From assembly GCF_900103695.1 (NCBI RefSeq), contig NZ_FNHF01000001.1, forward strand, positions 558,001 to 622,000: a stretch of 64,000 nt of DNA. The letters run 5' to 3'. This DNA comes from Sediminibacillus halophilus. Its GTDB lineage: Bacteria > Bacillota > Bacilli > Bacillales > Amphibacillaceae. Below the pieces are notes generated by a model. The model ran no database searches and was not told where the DNA came from. It was given only the letters and a program-made list of their open reading frames with translations. A program made the translations under genes and the position numbers. Positions 30,449 to 39,976 of the stretch are shown here, piece after piece. Position 1 is the first letter of the stretch; the number at the start of each line of letters is the position of its first letter.

Positions 30449-30687
30449 TGATTCTCCTCCTATCTTCCAGTTGAATATCTTTTATGTAGTTTCAATTACG
30501 TTTTCAATCATATAATAAATTCCACGGTTTATAAAGCGGTTTTTCCTACCGCAATGTCCCTAGTTTTAGTTTATGAGCACAGCCTTCAAACATTCTTGTT
30601 TGTCCGGAAAAGTATTTCAATTCCCGCTTTTCTCGGTAATGTGTTAAACTAAAAATCACCATAGTTTGCAGCTTAGGAGTGAAAGAT

Positions 30688-31239
30688 ATGATAACAATGG
30701 ATGATATTGTCCGGGAAGGCAATCCGATTTTAACAAAAACTGCTGAAGAAGTTTCTCTGCCTGCAACAGAAGAGGAAACAGAGACACTTAAGGAAATGTT
30801 GCAATTTCTAAAAAACAGTCAGGATGAAAAAATTGCCGAACAATATAATTTGCGTGCAGGGGTAGGGCTCGCTGCTCCACAAATAGGAATTTCAAAGCGA
30901 ATGATCGCTGTCCATTTAGAGGATTTCGATGGCAAACAATACAGCTATGGGCTATTCAATCCGCGAATAGTCAGTCATTCTGTTGAGAAAGCGTATCTTT
31001 CCACAGGAGAAGGTTGTTTGTCCGTTGACCGAGAAGTCCCAGGTTATGTCCCTCGATATGCAAGAATTACTGTAAAGGCAACTGACCTGGAAGGAAATCC
31101 AGTTAAACTTCGACTAAAGGGATATGCAGCCATTGTTTTCCAACACGAAATCGATCATTTAAACGGCATTATGTTTTACGATTATATTAATCCAGTTAAT
31201 CCATTCGAAGCACCGGAAAATTCCAAACCAATAGAATAA
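30688..31239 (+). CDS. def: peptide deformylase
   Basis: 183 residues, type 2 (Gram-positive) deformylase with its longer insert. All three motifs are present: [16 protein letters not shown] (metal Cys) and HEIDHL (metal His and catalytic Glu). It removes the formyl group from nascent proteins. The frame opens at GTG 30679, but the ATG at 30688 ([11 protein letters not shown]) is preferred, with TAGGAGTGAA four bases upstream, as in B. subtilis YkrB. A terminator follows. Confidence 0.96.
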   Translation: MITMDDIVREGNPILTKTAEEVSLPATEEETETLKEMLQFLKNSQDEKIAEQYNLRAGVGLAAPQIGISKRMIAVHLEDFDGKQYSYGLFNPRIVSHSVEKAYLSTGEGCLSVDREVPGYVPRYARITVKATDLEGNPVKLRLKGYAAIVFQHEIDHLNGIMFYDYINPVNPFEAPENSKPIE

Positions 31240-31248
31240 ACATAAACA

Positions 31249-31294
31249 AAAAAGGCTGTCCGGCAGGTTGATATGACCTGTAGGACAGCCTTTT
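31249..31294. terminator. bidirectional terminator between def and ykrA
   Basis: AAAAGGCTGTCC pairs with GGACAGCCTTTT, with an inner CAGGT / ACCTG stem. A and T runs flank it. Confidence 0.88.
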
Positions 31295-31390
31295 ACATTC
31301 GACGGCTCTTTACACTTTTGGAAAGCTCTTACCATACGCATAGCAACGGTGATGCAGCACAAATAGAAGATCAGATCACTCTTTAAAAAG

Positions 31391-32164
31391 CTACAACAAG
31401 CCGATTTGCATCAGCCCTTTTGCGAGACCTGCCTCATCAACATTTCCGATAACATGGTCTGCCACAGCTTTCAATTCTGGTACTGCGTTCCCCATTGCAA
31501 CCCCTGTTCCAACGTGTTTTATCATTTCAATATCGTTGAGACCGTCACCAAATGCATATGCTTCTGCACGACTAAGTCCACTCGCCTCGATCAGCTTTTC
31601 CACACCGACAGCCTTAGATCCTCCTCCAGGCAAAATATCACAGGAGTAGTCATGCCATCGGATGAGTGTAAAAGAATCATCGTTGTCCAGATACAATTTT
31701 TCTTCTTGATCTTCACAAAACAACAATGCCTGATATATTTGCTTTTTATAAAAGTAGTCCGGATCCACTTCCGGGTATGCATACTTTAAGCTGGACAGAC
31801 TATCCGCAATGAATCGGTCCTCCTTAACGGATGCCCGCATCCCTTCATGGTTCATGAACACCATGGCATGTCCAGACTGTTCTGCTTTTTTAGAGAGAGC
31901 GTTCAACTGCTCTACCGTCAACGTATGCTCGTAAACAGTTTCGCCTTCGAAAACGACGTATTGGCCGTTAAAGCAGACGTATGAATGGATATCCAATTCT
32001 CTGCGAATATCTTCAATCATAAAAGGAGCTCTTCCTGTCGCAATTGCAACATAAACCCCTTGTTCCTTTAGCGACTTCACTGCTTGTTTGGTTTCTGCCG
32101 GTATCTTTTTTTCATGATCTACGATGGTTCCGTCTATATCGAGAAACACAATTTTATCAACCAT
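31391..32164 (-). CDS. ykrA: HAD-superfamily Cof-type phosphatase (YkrA-like)
   Basis: 257 residues. HAD motif I FLDIDGTIVD, motif II IATGR, Lys of motif III, and motif IV FGDGLNDIEMI. Cof-type cap between motifs II and III. Such enzymes hydrolyse sugar phosphates or flavin/pyridoxal phosphates; the substrate is not known. The frame opens at 32185; the ATG at 32164 is preferred, with GGGGGAAG four bases upstream. Order with def, rpoY and rnjA is as in B. subtilis. Confidence 0.9.
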   Translation of the reverse strand: MVDKIVFLDIDGTIVDHEKKIPAETKQAVKSLKEQGVYVAIATGRAPFMIEDIRRELDIHSYVCFNGQYVVFEGETVYEHTLTVEQLNALSKKAEQSGHAMVFMNHEGMRASVKEDRFIADSLSSLKYAYPEVDPDYFYKKQIYQALLFCEDQEEKLYLDNDDSFTLIRWHDYSCDILPGGGSKAVGVEKLIEASGLSRAEAYAFGDGLNDIEMIKHVGTGVAMGNAVPELKAVADHVIGNVDEAGLAKGLMQIGLL

Positions 32165-32475
32165 TTTTCTTCCCCCTAGATCCATATTGAACAGCTGCCG
32201 ATTGATGCGGCGCTCCGCTTATCATTGGATTCACAATAAATAAGCATTTCTGCTTTAAGCTAGTATAAGTTGACTCGTTCAGTAAAAAATATCATTACAC
32301 GAGGCAGCAAAAAACTCAAGAAAATTCGGCTGAAACAGAAAAAAATAAATTTAGAAGCGCGTTTCTATTTCAATATTTGCCATTTCATACTATACTATAA
32401 ATTAATAGGGATTGGATCGGTAAACGTTTTTCTGTTGCTTTTCTTTGTGTATAAGGAAAGGAGCTGTATGTAATA
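32165..32475. other. ykrA upstream region
   Basis: 310 A/T-rich bases holding divergent promoters for ykrA and the rpoY side. TATAAA near 32395 is a possible -10. A 67-codon frame here has no ribosome site or recognisable product. Confidence 0.35.
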
Positions 32476-32577
32476 ATGTTAAAACGTTTGAGGGAAAAGT
32501 TGAAAAAACAATGGAAAGGTCTGTTAGGACGCGGTCGCAAAGGCGTACCTAGTACATTTGAAAATGATTGCCGCTAA
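32476..32577 (+). CDS. 33-residue basic peptide upstream of rpoY
   Basis: Short frame starting MLKRLREKLKKQWKGLLGRG and ending in FENDCR; 12 of 33 residues are Lys or Arg, with an amphipathic helical start. AAAGGAG lies about 12 bases before the ATG, which is long but usable. Unrecognised. The gap to rpoY is about 100 bases. It could be a real small protein, perhaps RNA- or membrane-associated, or a leader frame affecting rpoY-rnjA. No homologue known to me. Confidence 0.45.
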   Translation: MLKRLREKLKKQWKGLLGRGRKGVPSTFENDCR

Positions 32578-32678
32578 GTGAAAACCCTGCTGCGTTTGAT
32601 TACTTTTTGTTACTGAAAATAAACACGCTATGAAAAAGGATATAACTGGTAATACATCATTAAGGAGAGATATATTTT

Positions 32679-32888
32679 ATGGTATATAAAGTACTTTACC
32701 AGGAGTTACCGGAAGAAGTACCAGTGCGGGAGCGCACGAAAAGCTTATACTTTGAAGCTGAATCAGAAAGACAAGTTAGAAAAGAACTAGCCAGTCGCAA
32801 CATTAATATCGAGTTTATCCAGCAACTTGATGAAACACATTTGGAATATGAAAAACAATCCCCTGATTACAAAGTGGAGTCGGTTTAG
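32679..32888 (+). CDS. rpoY: RNA polymerase epsilon subunit
   Basis: 69 residues; the RpoY (YkzG, DUF1447) pattern is clear: [20 protein letters not shown], then [25 protein letters not shown] and a closing [14 protein letters not shown] small subunit of Firmicute RNA polymerase. AAGGAGAGA upstream of ATG. It is three bases from rnjA, the conserved pair in Bacilli. Confidence 0.95.
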   Translation: MVYKVLYQELPEEVPVRERTKSLYFEAESERQVRKELASRNINIEFIQQLDETHLEYEKQSPDYKVESV

Positions 32889-32891
32889 TCA

Positions 32892-34559
32892 ATGAAGTTC
32901 GTAAAGAATGATCAGACAGCCGTATTTGCACTTGGCGGGCTTGGAGAAATCGGCAAAAATATGTATGGAATTCAATTCCAGGATGAGATTATCATCGTGG
33001 ATTCGGGTATAAAATTTCCCGAAGATGAATTGCTGGGCATTGATTATGTCATTCCTGACTATACCTACCTAGTGCAAAACCAAGATAAAATCAAAGGGGT
33101 ATTCATTACCCACGGACACGAGGACCATATCGGCGGGATTCCATATCTGCTGAAGCAAATCAATGTCCCAATATATGCTGGAAAACTTGCGATTGGATTA
33201 ATCAAAAACAAACTGGACGAGCATGGTCTTTTGCGAAATGCGAAGTTAAATGCATTTCAAGAAGACGACGTCATTAAATTTCGTAAAACATCAGTTACCT
33301 TTTTCAGAACCACTCATAGCATCCCTGATTCCTATGGAATCGTAATCAAGACACCCCCAGGAAACATCGTTCATACCGGAGACTTCAAATTTGATTTCAC
33401 ACCGGTAGGAGAACCAGCAAACCTGGCAAAGATGGCCGAAATCGGCAAAGAAGGTGTTCTCTGTTTATTATCAGACAGTACAAACAGTGAGGTACCTGGT
33501 TTTACCAAGTCCGAGCGCGTAGTAGGGGAAAGCATCAGCGATATTTTCGCAAGAACTAGCGGCAGATTGATTTTCGCCACCTTTGCTTCCAACATCCACC
33601 GGCTCCAGCAGGTAGTCGAATCAGCCGTGCGGCACAACCGCAAAGTGGCTGTTTTCGGCAGAAGCATGGAAGCGTCCATCAATATTGGTCAGGAGCTTGG
33701 ATATATTAAAGCTCCTAAGGATACCTTTATCGATGCTCATCAGCTTAACAGACTTCCGGCAAATGAAGTGACGATTCTTTGCACAGGATCCCAAGGCGAA
33801 CCAATGGCCGCCCTTTCCCGAGTAGCCAATGGAACGCACCGGCAAATTCAAATCATCCCTGGCGATACGGTTGTATTTTCTTCCTCTCCAATCCCTGGAA
33901 ACACCGTAAGCGTCAGCAGAACGATCAACATGCTCTATCGGGCCGGTGCGGATGTCATCCACGGACCATTAAATGACATTCATACTTCGGGACACGGCAG
34001 CCAACAGGAACAAATGCTGATGCTGCGCCTTATCAGGCCTAAGTATTTTATGGCGATACACGGAGAATACAGAATGCTGAAAGAACATACAAAACTGGCC
34101 AACGCATGTGATATTGATCCAGGAAATTGTTTTGTCATGGATAATGGTGATGTACTGGCGCTTGGCAAAGATAATGCTGCGGTAGCCGGTAAAATCCCTT
34201 CCGGATCCGTATATGTTGACGGCAGTGGTATCGGGGATATCGGAAATATTGTTCTCCGTGACCGTCGTATTCTTTCAGAAGAAGGCTTAGTCATGGTAGT
34301 CGTTAGTATCAATATGAAAGAGTTCAAAATCGCCTCAGGTCCTGACATTATTTCCCGTGGTTTCGTGTACATGAGGGAATCAGAAGATCTTATCAAAGAG
34401 GCCCAAAAACTCGTTTCAGCACATTTAAACAAAGTAATGGAGAGACGGACAACACAATGGTCGGAAATCAAAAATGAGATTACCGATACAATTGCCCCTT
34501 TCCTATACGAAAAAACGAAACGGAAGCCTATGGTCTTACCAATCATTATGGAAGTTTAA
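32892..34559 (+). CDS. rnjA: ribonuclease J1
   Basis: 555 residues. Metallo-beta-lactamase/beta-CASP nuclease: zinc motif [10 protein letters not shown], later metal ligands around [11 protein letters not shown] and HTGDFKFD, beta-CASP region, and the C-terminal domain. It has 5'-to-3' exonuclease and endonuclease activity and is central to RNA decay and maturation in Firmicutes. Length equals B. subtilis RNase J1. Translationally linked to rpoY (GGAG within the end of rpoY). Confidence 0.97.
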   Translation: MKFVKNDQTAVFALGGLGEIGKNMYGIQFQDEIIIVDSGIKFPEDELLGIDYVIPDYTYLVQNQDKIKGVFITHGHEDHIGGIPYLLKQINVPIYAGKLAIGLIKNKLDEHGLLRNAKLNAFQEDDVIKFRKTSVTFFRTTHSIPDSYGIVIKTPPGNIVHTGDFKFDFTPVGEPANLAKMAEIGKEGVLCLLSDSTNSEVPGFTKSERVVGESISDIFARTSGRLIFATFASNIHRLQQVVESAVRHNRKVAVFGRSMEASINIGQELGYIKAPKDTFIDAHQLNRLPANEVTILCTGSQGEPMAALSRVANGTHRQIQIIPGDTVVFSSSPIPGNTVSVSRTINMLYRAGADVIHGPLNDIHTSGHGSQQEQMLMLRLIRPKYFMAIHGEYRMLKEHTKLANACDIDPGNCFVMDNGDVLALGKDNAAVAGKIPSGSVYVDGSGIGDIGNIVLRDRRILSEEGLVMVVVSINMKEFKIASGPDIISRGFVYMRESEDLIKEAQKLVSAHLNKVMERRTTQWSEIKNEITDTIAPFLYEKTKRKPMVLPIIMEV

Positions 34560-34561
34560 TT

Positions 34562-34614
34562 AGAAAACGGAGACTGACCGCATTTATTTCAACTGCTGGT
34601 CAGTCTCCGTTTTT
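34562..34614 (+). terminator. terminator after rnjA
   Basis: AAAACGGAGACTGACC (34564-34579) pairs with GGTCAGTCTCCGTTTT (34598-34613), followed by T. Confidence 0.9.
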
Positions 34615-34707
34615 ACTTATATGAATTTAGAAAAGCATTATGTTACACTACATCCTGCTCATACCACGACATTAGACAGAAAGCCGAAGTTAACAGATTC
34701 TATATAA

Positions 34708-34780
34708 GTAAAACAACGAACGGATTCGAATGCTTAAACTTCGAATCACCGTTCGTTGTTGTTTACTTTGGCACTATTAA
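34708..34780 (-). repeat. dispersed terminator-like repeat, copy C
   Basis: Read on the minus strand: AATAGTGCCAAAGTAAAC leader, then a hairpin with arms AACAACGAACGG and CCGTTCGTTGTT and inner ATTCGAA / TTCGAAT, then T residues. The outer stem has changed on both sides together (CCGAACG became ACGAACG), keeping pairing. It lies 20 bases past the ktrC stop and serves as its terminator. Confidence 0.78.
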
Positions 34781-34799
34781 CTTAATGGCGTTTTCCTTT

Positions 34800-35468
34800 T
34801 TAGTCCTCATCTACAACCAAGTGTTTTTCAAACCTGCTTATATCCTTATCTGCTCCAATGACAATCAATACATCATCATGATCAATCACTTCGTCCGGCA
34901 TTGGTGATACATTAATATCTTTAGCCTGTTTAATGGCTACGACGTTGCAGCCATAATTTGCACGAATATCCAAATCAATCAACGTTTTTCCACTCATCTT
35001 CCTGCCAGCCTTCACTTCCGCTATGCTATATTCATCTGATAATTCCAAGTGGTCAAGAATATTGTTGGAAATCATGCTGTGGGCTATCCTTTTCCCCATA
35101 TCCCTTTCTGGATGGACAACATGGTCTGCACCAATCTTATTTAATACTTTTTCATGGTAATCGTTTTGGGCCTTGACCGTTATTTTACTAATTCCTAATT
35201 CCTTCAGCATCAAGGTCGTCAAAATACTGGATTGAATATTGTCACCAATTGCGACAATCACGTGATCAAAATTCCTTATTCCCAATTCTTTTAACACCTT
35301 TTCATCTGTCGTATCAGCAATAACTGCATGTGAAGCAATATTTTTAAACTCATTGACCTTATCTTCAGCCAAATCGATTGCCAATACATGCATTCCTTCT
35401 TTACTAAGTTCGCGACAAATACTTCCTCCAAAGCGGCCAAGTCCGATGACTGCGAATTCTCTACCCAT
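34800..35468 (-). CDS. ktrC: K+ uptake regulatory subunit KtrC (TrkA-N/TrkA-C)
   Basis: 222 residues. RCK_N domain with the nucleotide-binding motif FAVIGLGRFGG and acidic residue in LAIDLAED, then RCK_C (about 135-220). The cytosolic ring of a Ktr potassium channel; it binds ATP/ADP through RCK_N, and the RCK_C of this family binds c-di-AMP. The membrane partner KtrD/KtrB is not in the window. The frame opens at 35504; ATG 35468 is preferred, with GGAGGAAG four bases away. Confidence 0.92.
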   Translation of the reverse strand: MGREFAVIGLGRFGGSICRELSKEGMHVLAIDLAEDKVNEFKNIASHAVIADTTDEKVLKELGIRNFDHVIVAIGDNIQSSILTTLMLKELGISKITVKAQNDYHEKVLNKIGADHVVHPERDMGKRIAHSMISNNILDHLELSDEYSIAEVKAGRKMSGKTLIDLDIRANYGCNVVAIKQAKDINVSPMPDEVIDHDDVLIVIGADKDISRFEKHLVVDED

Positions 35469-35539
35469 GACTCTTCCTCCATATCTAATCACTGCTTTCA
35501 TCATTTTACCATATTTCCTGACGAAGAGGCAGGGGAAAG

Positions 35540-36553
35540 CTACTTTTTCCCTTTTACATAATCTGCATCAAATAAAAACATGCGCATCAGCATATACAGG
35601 GAAGGGATCAATAATAGCAAGCCTAATATAAATGCAATCACCAGTGCAAGCCCCATCGCCTCATGGGTGGCCCCCTGCTCCACGGTCACATATGGATATA
35701 ACAAATATGGAAGGTGACCTGCTCCGTATCCAAAGAAGGCAAAGAAAAATTGCAGCATCACGCAAATAAATGCGCATCCATAGTAAATGCCCCGGTATAT
35801 GAACCACATTGCAGCAGAAAAGAAAGCGAGTGACAATCCGAACATCCACCATAAATCAATCATATTTTGATAGTGTTCGATGTTATGCTGGCTGAGTGCG
35901 ATAAATGTAGTCAAAGAAGCGATAATGGTTGGAAAGCTCCAAAACAGAGCATATTTCCTGACAAGTTCCAATGCCTTTCGGTCATTCGCCCGGTTTGCAT
36001 AAAAACTAAGAAACGCCGAACTGATATAAAGCACAGAAACAATCGCCAAGAACACAACACTCCAGGAATAGGGACTTGTAATTAATTCTCTGGTAAGCAA
36101 AACAACCCCTTCTCCCGTTTCTTGTATGAAACCACCTTCCGAGATAGTCATCGCTGTCGACAAAGATGCAGGAATAAGAAGTCCGGTGGCGCCATACAGA
36201 AACATATAGAGATTGCTTTTCTTCGACCCATAATTCTCAAATGCATAAAAGGAGCCCCTTACAGCCAGTAATACAATAGCAATGCTGCCAGGTATCAGCA
36301 AGGTCTGACCGTAATAATAAGCAGTATCAGGAAAAAATCCGACAAGACCAACGAAGAAAAAGACAAAGAAAACGTTGGTCACTTCCCATACGGGTGAAAG
36401 GTATCTGGATATCAACTGGTTGATAATATGGTCTTTGTTGGTCAGTTTCGCATAAAACGCATAGAATCCTGCACCAAAATCAACCGATGCCACAATCAAA
36501 TAGCCATAAAGAAACAGCCACAGGACGATAATTCCTATCATTTCATAACTCAT
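35540..36553 (-). CDS. cydB: cytochrome bd quinol oxidase subunit II
   Basis: 337 residues with about eight to nine membrane helices; the CydB signature at the N-terminus is SVDFGAGFYAF, with SPVWEVTNVFFVFFFVGLVGFFP after it. It resembles YthB of B. subtilis. Its ATG overlaps the cydA TGA stop by four bases (ATGA), showing translational coupling. No clear terminator follows before ktrC. Confidence 0.92.
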   Translation of the reverse strand: MSYEMIGIIVLWLFLYGYLIVASVDFGAGFYAFYAKLTNKDHIINQLISRYLSPVWEVTNVFFVFFFVGLVGFFPDTAYYYGQTLLIPGSIAIVLLAVRGSFYAFENYGSKKSNLYMFLYGATGLLIPASLSTAMTISEGGFIQETGEGVVLLTRELITSPYSWSVVFLAIVSVLYISSAFLSFYANRANDRKALELVRKYALFWSFPTIIASLTTFIALSQHNIEHYQNMIDLWWMFGLSLAFFSAAMWFIYRGIYYGCAFICVMLQFFFAFFGYGAGHLPYLLYPYVTVEQGATHEAMGLALVIAFILGLLLLIPSLYMLMRMFLFDADYVKGKK

Positions 36554-37902
36554 TGGCCATCATCCTTTTTTGCAATGTGAGGAAATCGCTGCTCAAGTTC
36601 TAATTCCACCGGGTTGTTTTTGAAAAGCTTTCTCAAAACTCGGACACCGATGACCCCCAAAATGATATATAATCCTAAAAACAGTAAAAACATCCAGCCA
36701 ACGTGTGGAGAGGTCGTCGCGGCCTCTGCCACCTTCATATAACCTCTCAAAATCCATGGCTGGCGACCCACTTCAGCAAGAATCCAGCCAAATTCAATTG
36801 CAAGCATGGCGAGCGGACCATTAATAATAATCAGCCATAAAAGCAGCGGATGCTCTTCGTTCCAGCGGCGGATTCGCAGTGAAATCAAATAAAGCATGGC
36901 GATTCCCAAGGCAAACATGCCGAGCGTTACCATTCCGTCAAACAAATAATGGATCCATAATGGAGGTACCAATTCTTCATCGAATTCCTCCAATCCTGTC
37001 ACTTCACTATTGAAATCACCAAAAGAAAGAAAGCTTAAAAAGTTTGGCAGACGAATGGCATGCTCTACTTCATTTTCCTCATTTAGCGTTCCAAACAATA
37101 ATAAATCGGCACCTCTTTCCGTATCGAAATGCCATTCATAAGTCGCAAGTTTTTCTGGCTGGTGTTCTGCTAAATATTTGGCGGATACATCCCCTGCAAT
37201 AGCAGTGGCGAGTGCAAAAACCAAAGTGGATATCATCGTAAGCTTCAACGCTTTTTTATAGTACGGATTGGTTCTTTTCTTCAATATGTTAAACGCAGTA
37301 ATGGCAGCCAGTATAGCGGCAGATGCCAAATAAGCGGAGGTTACCACATGAAAAACTTTGGCAGGTGTCGCCGGATTCAAAATAGCAGCAATTGGATCAA
37401 TGGACGTAATGGTTCGTCCGTTTAATTCAAAACCTTGCGGTGCGTTCATAAACGCATTTACCGTCGTAATAAATACGGCTGACATAGTCGAACCGATGAT
37501 GACAGGTATGGATAATATCCAATGATAAAATGGGTTTTTGAAACGATCCCAAGTATATAAGTATGCCCCCAGAAATATAGCTTCAAAAAAGAATGCAAAA
37601 GTTTCCATGAATAGCGGAAGACTGATGACGTTGCCGGCTATTTGCATAAAGCTTGGCCATAATAAAGACAACTGAAGGCCGATTGCAGTACCTGTCACCA
37701 CTCCGATTGCGACGGTGATTACAAAACCTCGTGTCCACCTTCTAGCCAGCAGGATGTAATGCGCATCCCCCTTTTTTATCCCGATAAATTCTGCAATCGA
37801 TACCATCAACGGGACCCCGACCCCTATGGTAGCAAATATTATATGAAAGCCCAGCGTCATCGATGTCAACGCTCTGCTCATCGCTACACTATCAGCAAAC
37901 AA
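36550..37902 (-). CDS. cydA: cytochrome bd quinol oxidase subunit I, short Q-loop
   Basis: 450 residues with nine helices. Heme ligand candidates are His20 (GFHIIFATIGVG), the Glu residues in LPLFMETFAFFFEAIFLG, His in AKVFHVVTSAYLAS, and the quinol-site motif EVGRQPWILRGYMK. The quinol loop is short, as in YthA/CIO-type oxidases, in contrast to the long loop of E. coli CydA. It oxidises menaquinol and reduces O2 without pumping protons. Start TTG at 37902 behind AGGGAGG. A half site TTGTGAA (about 38025) on the plus strand might be part of a Rex operator, but the other half is missing. Confidence 0.93.
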   Translation of the reverse strand: MFADSVAMSRALTSMTLGFHIIFATIGVGVPLMVSIAEFIGIKKGDAHYILLARRWTRGFVITVAIGVVTGTAIGLQLSLLWPSFMQIAGNVISLPLFMETFAFFFEAIFLGAYLYTWDRFKNPFYHWILSIPVIIGSTMSAVFITTVNAFMNAPQGFELNGRTITSIDPIAAILNPATPAKVFHVVTSAYLASAAILAAITAFNILKKRTNPYYKKALKLTMISTLVFALATAIAGDVSAKYLAEHQPEKLATYEWHFDTERGADLLLFGTLNEENEVEHAIRLPNFLSFLSFGDFNSEVTGLEEFDEELVPPLWIHYLFDGMVTLGMFALGIAMLYLISLRIRRWNEEHPLLLWLIIINGPLAMLAIEFGWILAEVGRQPWILRGYMKVAEAATTSPHVGWMFLLFLGLYIILGVIGVRVLRKLFKNNPVELELEQRFPHIAKKDDGQ

Positions 37903-38080
37903 ACCGCATCCTCCCTTTCTGTTTCTTCCATAATTCCTGACAGATATAACTCTATCTAATTTTATTTTCCTTTACAGGACAGGGATAAACAGGAAAATCA
38001 CACCCGTTTCCATGCTGAACGATTTGTGAATATGAAATCAGACGACTTTTCCCACTATATGCATCTGCTTTGCCAATAAT

Positions 38081-38117
38081 ACAAAAGCTGCCCACTCGTT
38101 CGTGGGCAGCTTTTGTA
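38081..38117 (-). terminator. terminator after the ABC exporter pair
   Basis: A 15-bp perfect stem (38081-38095 with 38102-38116), with a TTTTGT tail on the minus strand; it separates the exporter from cydAB. Confidence 0.9.
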
Positions 38118-39962
38118 TCATAGTGTATTCAACATTTGAAATTGTGATTTAACCAAGTCGAAGTATTCTCCGCGTCGTTGCATTAATTCCTGATGGTTGC
38201 CTTTTTCTAAGATCTTCCCGTGTTGCAAGACAATGATCTGGTCCGCTTCTCTTATTGTGGAGAGACGGTGCGCAATCATGATGGCCGTACGTCCTTTCAA
38301 CAACTTGCGTAAAGCCTGTTGAATTTTCATTTCTGTCTCCGTATCAATGCTTGCCGTCGCTTCATCCAAAATCAGTATTCGCGGATCCGCCAACAATGCC
38401 CGAGCAAAAGACAGTAATTGTCGTTCACCAGCTGATAAAATGTTTCCTCTTTCTTCGACCTCCGTTTGATATCCATCGGCCAGCCGGCGGATAAACTCAT
38501 CCGCACCGACTACTTTTGCCGCTTCAAATACCTCTTCGTCTGAAGCATCCGGTCTACCGAACCGGATATTCTCCATGATGGTACCTGAAAATATAAAGGT
38601 ATCCTGAAGCACGACACTGATATTCTTTCGCAGACTATCAAGTTTTAAATCACGCAAGTCGTTTCCATCTATTTTCACAGCACCTTTGGTAGGATCGTAA
38701 AATCTACTGATCAGGTTTGCTATCGTCGATTTCCCGGATCCGGTATGCCCTACTAGTGCAACGGTCTGGCCGGGTTTCATTTCTAAAGAAATTTCGTGTA
38801 AAGCAATCCGGTCTTCATCGTAAGAAAACTGTACTTTATCAAATTCGATATGACCTTTCATCTTGTCAATCGTCTTCGCATCCGGTTTCTCTTCAACGTT
38901 CGGTTGTTCGTCGAGAAATTCAAAGATTCTTTCCGAAGATGCCATTGCAACCAGTAATTGATTATAAATCTGTCCAAGACGTGAAATCGGCTCCCAAAAC
39001 ATACCGAGGAAAAAGGCAAACGAAACAAACGTACCGATTTCGATTCCGCCGTTTGCTTCCCCCAGCAATAATAAATGCGATCCATAGGAGATGAGAATAA
39101 CGGTACCAATCGCGTTACTCATTTCGACAAATGGACCGAAGTAAGCACTTTTTTTCGTAGCCAGTCGTTCACTTTCAAAGTTATCCGTATTTACACCATT
39201 AAAAAACTCGGTATTTTCTTCTTCCTGCGAGAAAGACTGCGTAATCCGGATTCCCTGCATGCTTTCATTCAAATGGGAATTCAGCCTCGATTTCTGAATC
39301 CGGACATCCTGCCACGCACGTCGAATATTACGCCGCAGCTTTGTTGAGATGTAAAACATGATTGGTAATACGACCATGACTGCCAACGCAAGCGGAGGGC
39401 TGAGCACAAATAAGATGACTACGATACCGATTAGCATGACGACATCCATCAACAGGTTGATGATTCCATTTGTAAATAACTCTTGTAGCGAGTTTACATC
39501 GTTCAAAATCCGGACAAGAATCGAACCGGCAGAACGTTTATCGAAAAAATTATGGGACAAATGCTGAACATGAGAGAAGAGATTCCTTCGCAAATCGTAA
39601 ATCACATTCTGCCCAAGTATGTTAACCCATTTTATCCGAAAAGTGTTTGCAAGATAACTCACTAAATACAAAATCGATATACCAATGACAAGGTAAGTCA
39701 AGAAGCCGGTATCCTTATCTTTTATCGCTATATCAATCGCCACTTTCCCTATCAGAACAGGCACGGCCATTCTGATCAGCGTGGAAATAAACATGGCGAT
39801 AATCGCGCCTGGAACCAGTTTTCCGGTGTATGGTTTTACATATCCCAATAGGCGAAGCATTTGTTTCCAGTTAAAAGGTTTCTCCACTGCCTGGTCCAAC
39901 GGATAATAGAAACGGTTAAGGTGCCTGCTTTGCTTGGGCTGATTAGCCATTGTTTTTGCCAT
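38118..39962 (-). CDS. heterodimeric ABC exporter, subunit with intact Walker B
   Basis: 614 residues: a cytoplasmic lead of about 30, six membrane helices, then a nucleotide-binding domain. Walker A GHTGSGKST, Walker B ILILDEATAS with catalytic Glu, but the signature is LSAGERQ instead of LSGGQ. Paired with the neighbouring gene 14 bases away, it forms an exporter of the YknUV/YfiBC type. The degenerate site comprises this signature and the Walker B of the partner, as in TM287/288 and BmrCD. The substrate is unknown; drug or lipid export is possible. ATG with AGGGGGGAA upstream. Confidence 0.88.
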   Translation of the reverse strand: MAKTMANQPKQSRHLNRFYYPLDQAVEKPFNWKQMLRLLGYVKPYTGKLVPGAIIAMFISTLIRMAVPVLIGKVAIDIAIKDKDTGFLTYLVIGISILYLVSYLANTFRIKWVNILGQNVIYDLRRNLFSHVQHLSHNFFDKRSAGSILVRILNDVNSLQELFTNGIINLLMDVVMLIGIVVILFVLSPPLALAVMVVLPIMFYISTKLRRNIRRAWQDVRIQKSRLNSHLNESMQGIRITQSFSQEEENTEFFNGVNTDNFESERLATKKSAYFGPFVEMSNAIGTVILISYGSHLLLLGEANGGIEIGTFVSFAFFLGMFWEPISRLGQIYNQLLVAMASSERIFEFLDEQPNVEEKPDAKTIDKMKGHIEFDKVQFSYDEDRIALHEISLEMKPGQTVALVGHTGSGKSTIANLISRFYDPTKGAVKIDGNDLRDLKLDSLRKNISVVLQDTFIFSGTIMENIRFGRPDASDEEVFEAAKVVGADEFIRRLADGYQTEVEERGNILSAGERQLLSFARALLADPRILILDEATASIDTETEMKIQQALRKLLKGRTAIMIAHRLSTIREADQIIVLQHGKILEKGNHQELMQRRGEYFDLVKSQFQMLNTL

Positions 39963-39976
39963 ACTATTCCCCCCTT

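Noticed and set aside
32270-32473. 67-codon frame ahead of the basic peptide
   Set aside because: No ribosome site; A/T-rich, low-complexity product; contains the promoter area.
38020-38045. Rex operator before cydA
   Set aside because: Only a TTGTGAA half site is present; the TTCACAA half is missing.
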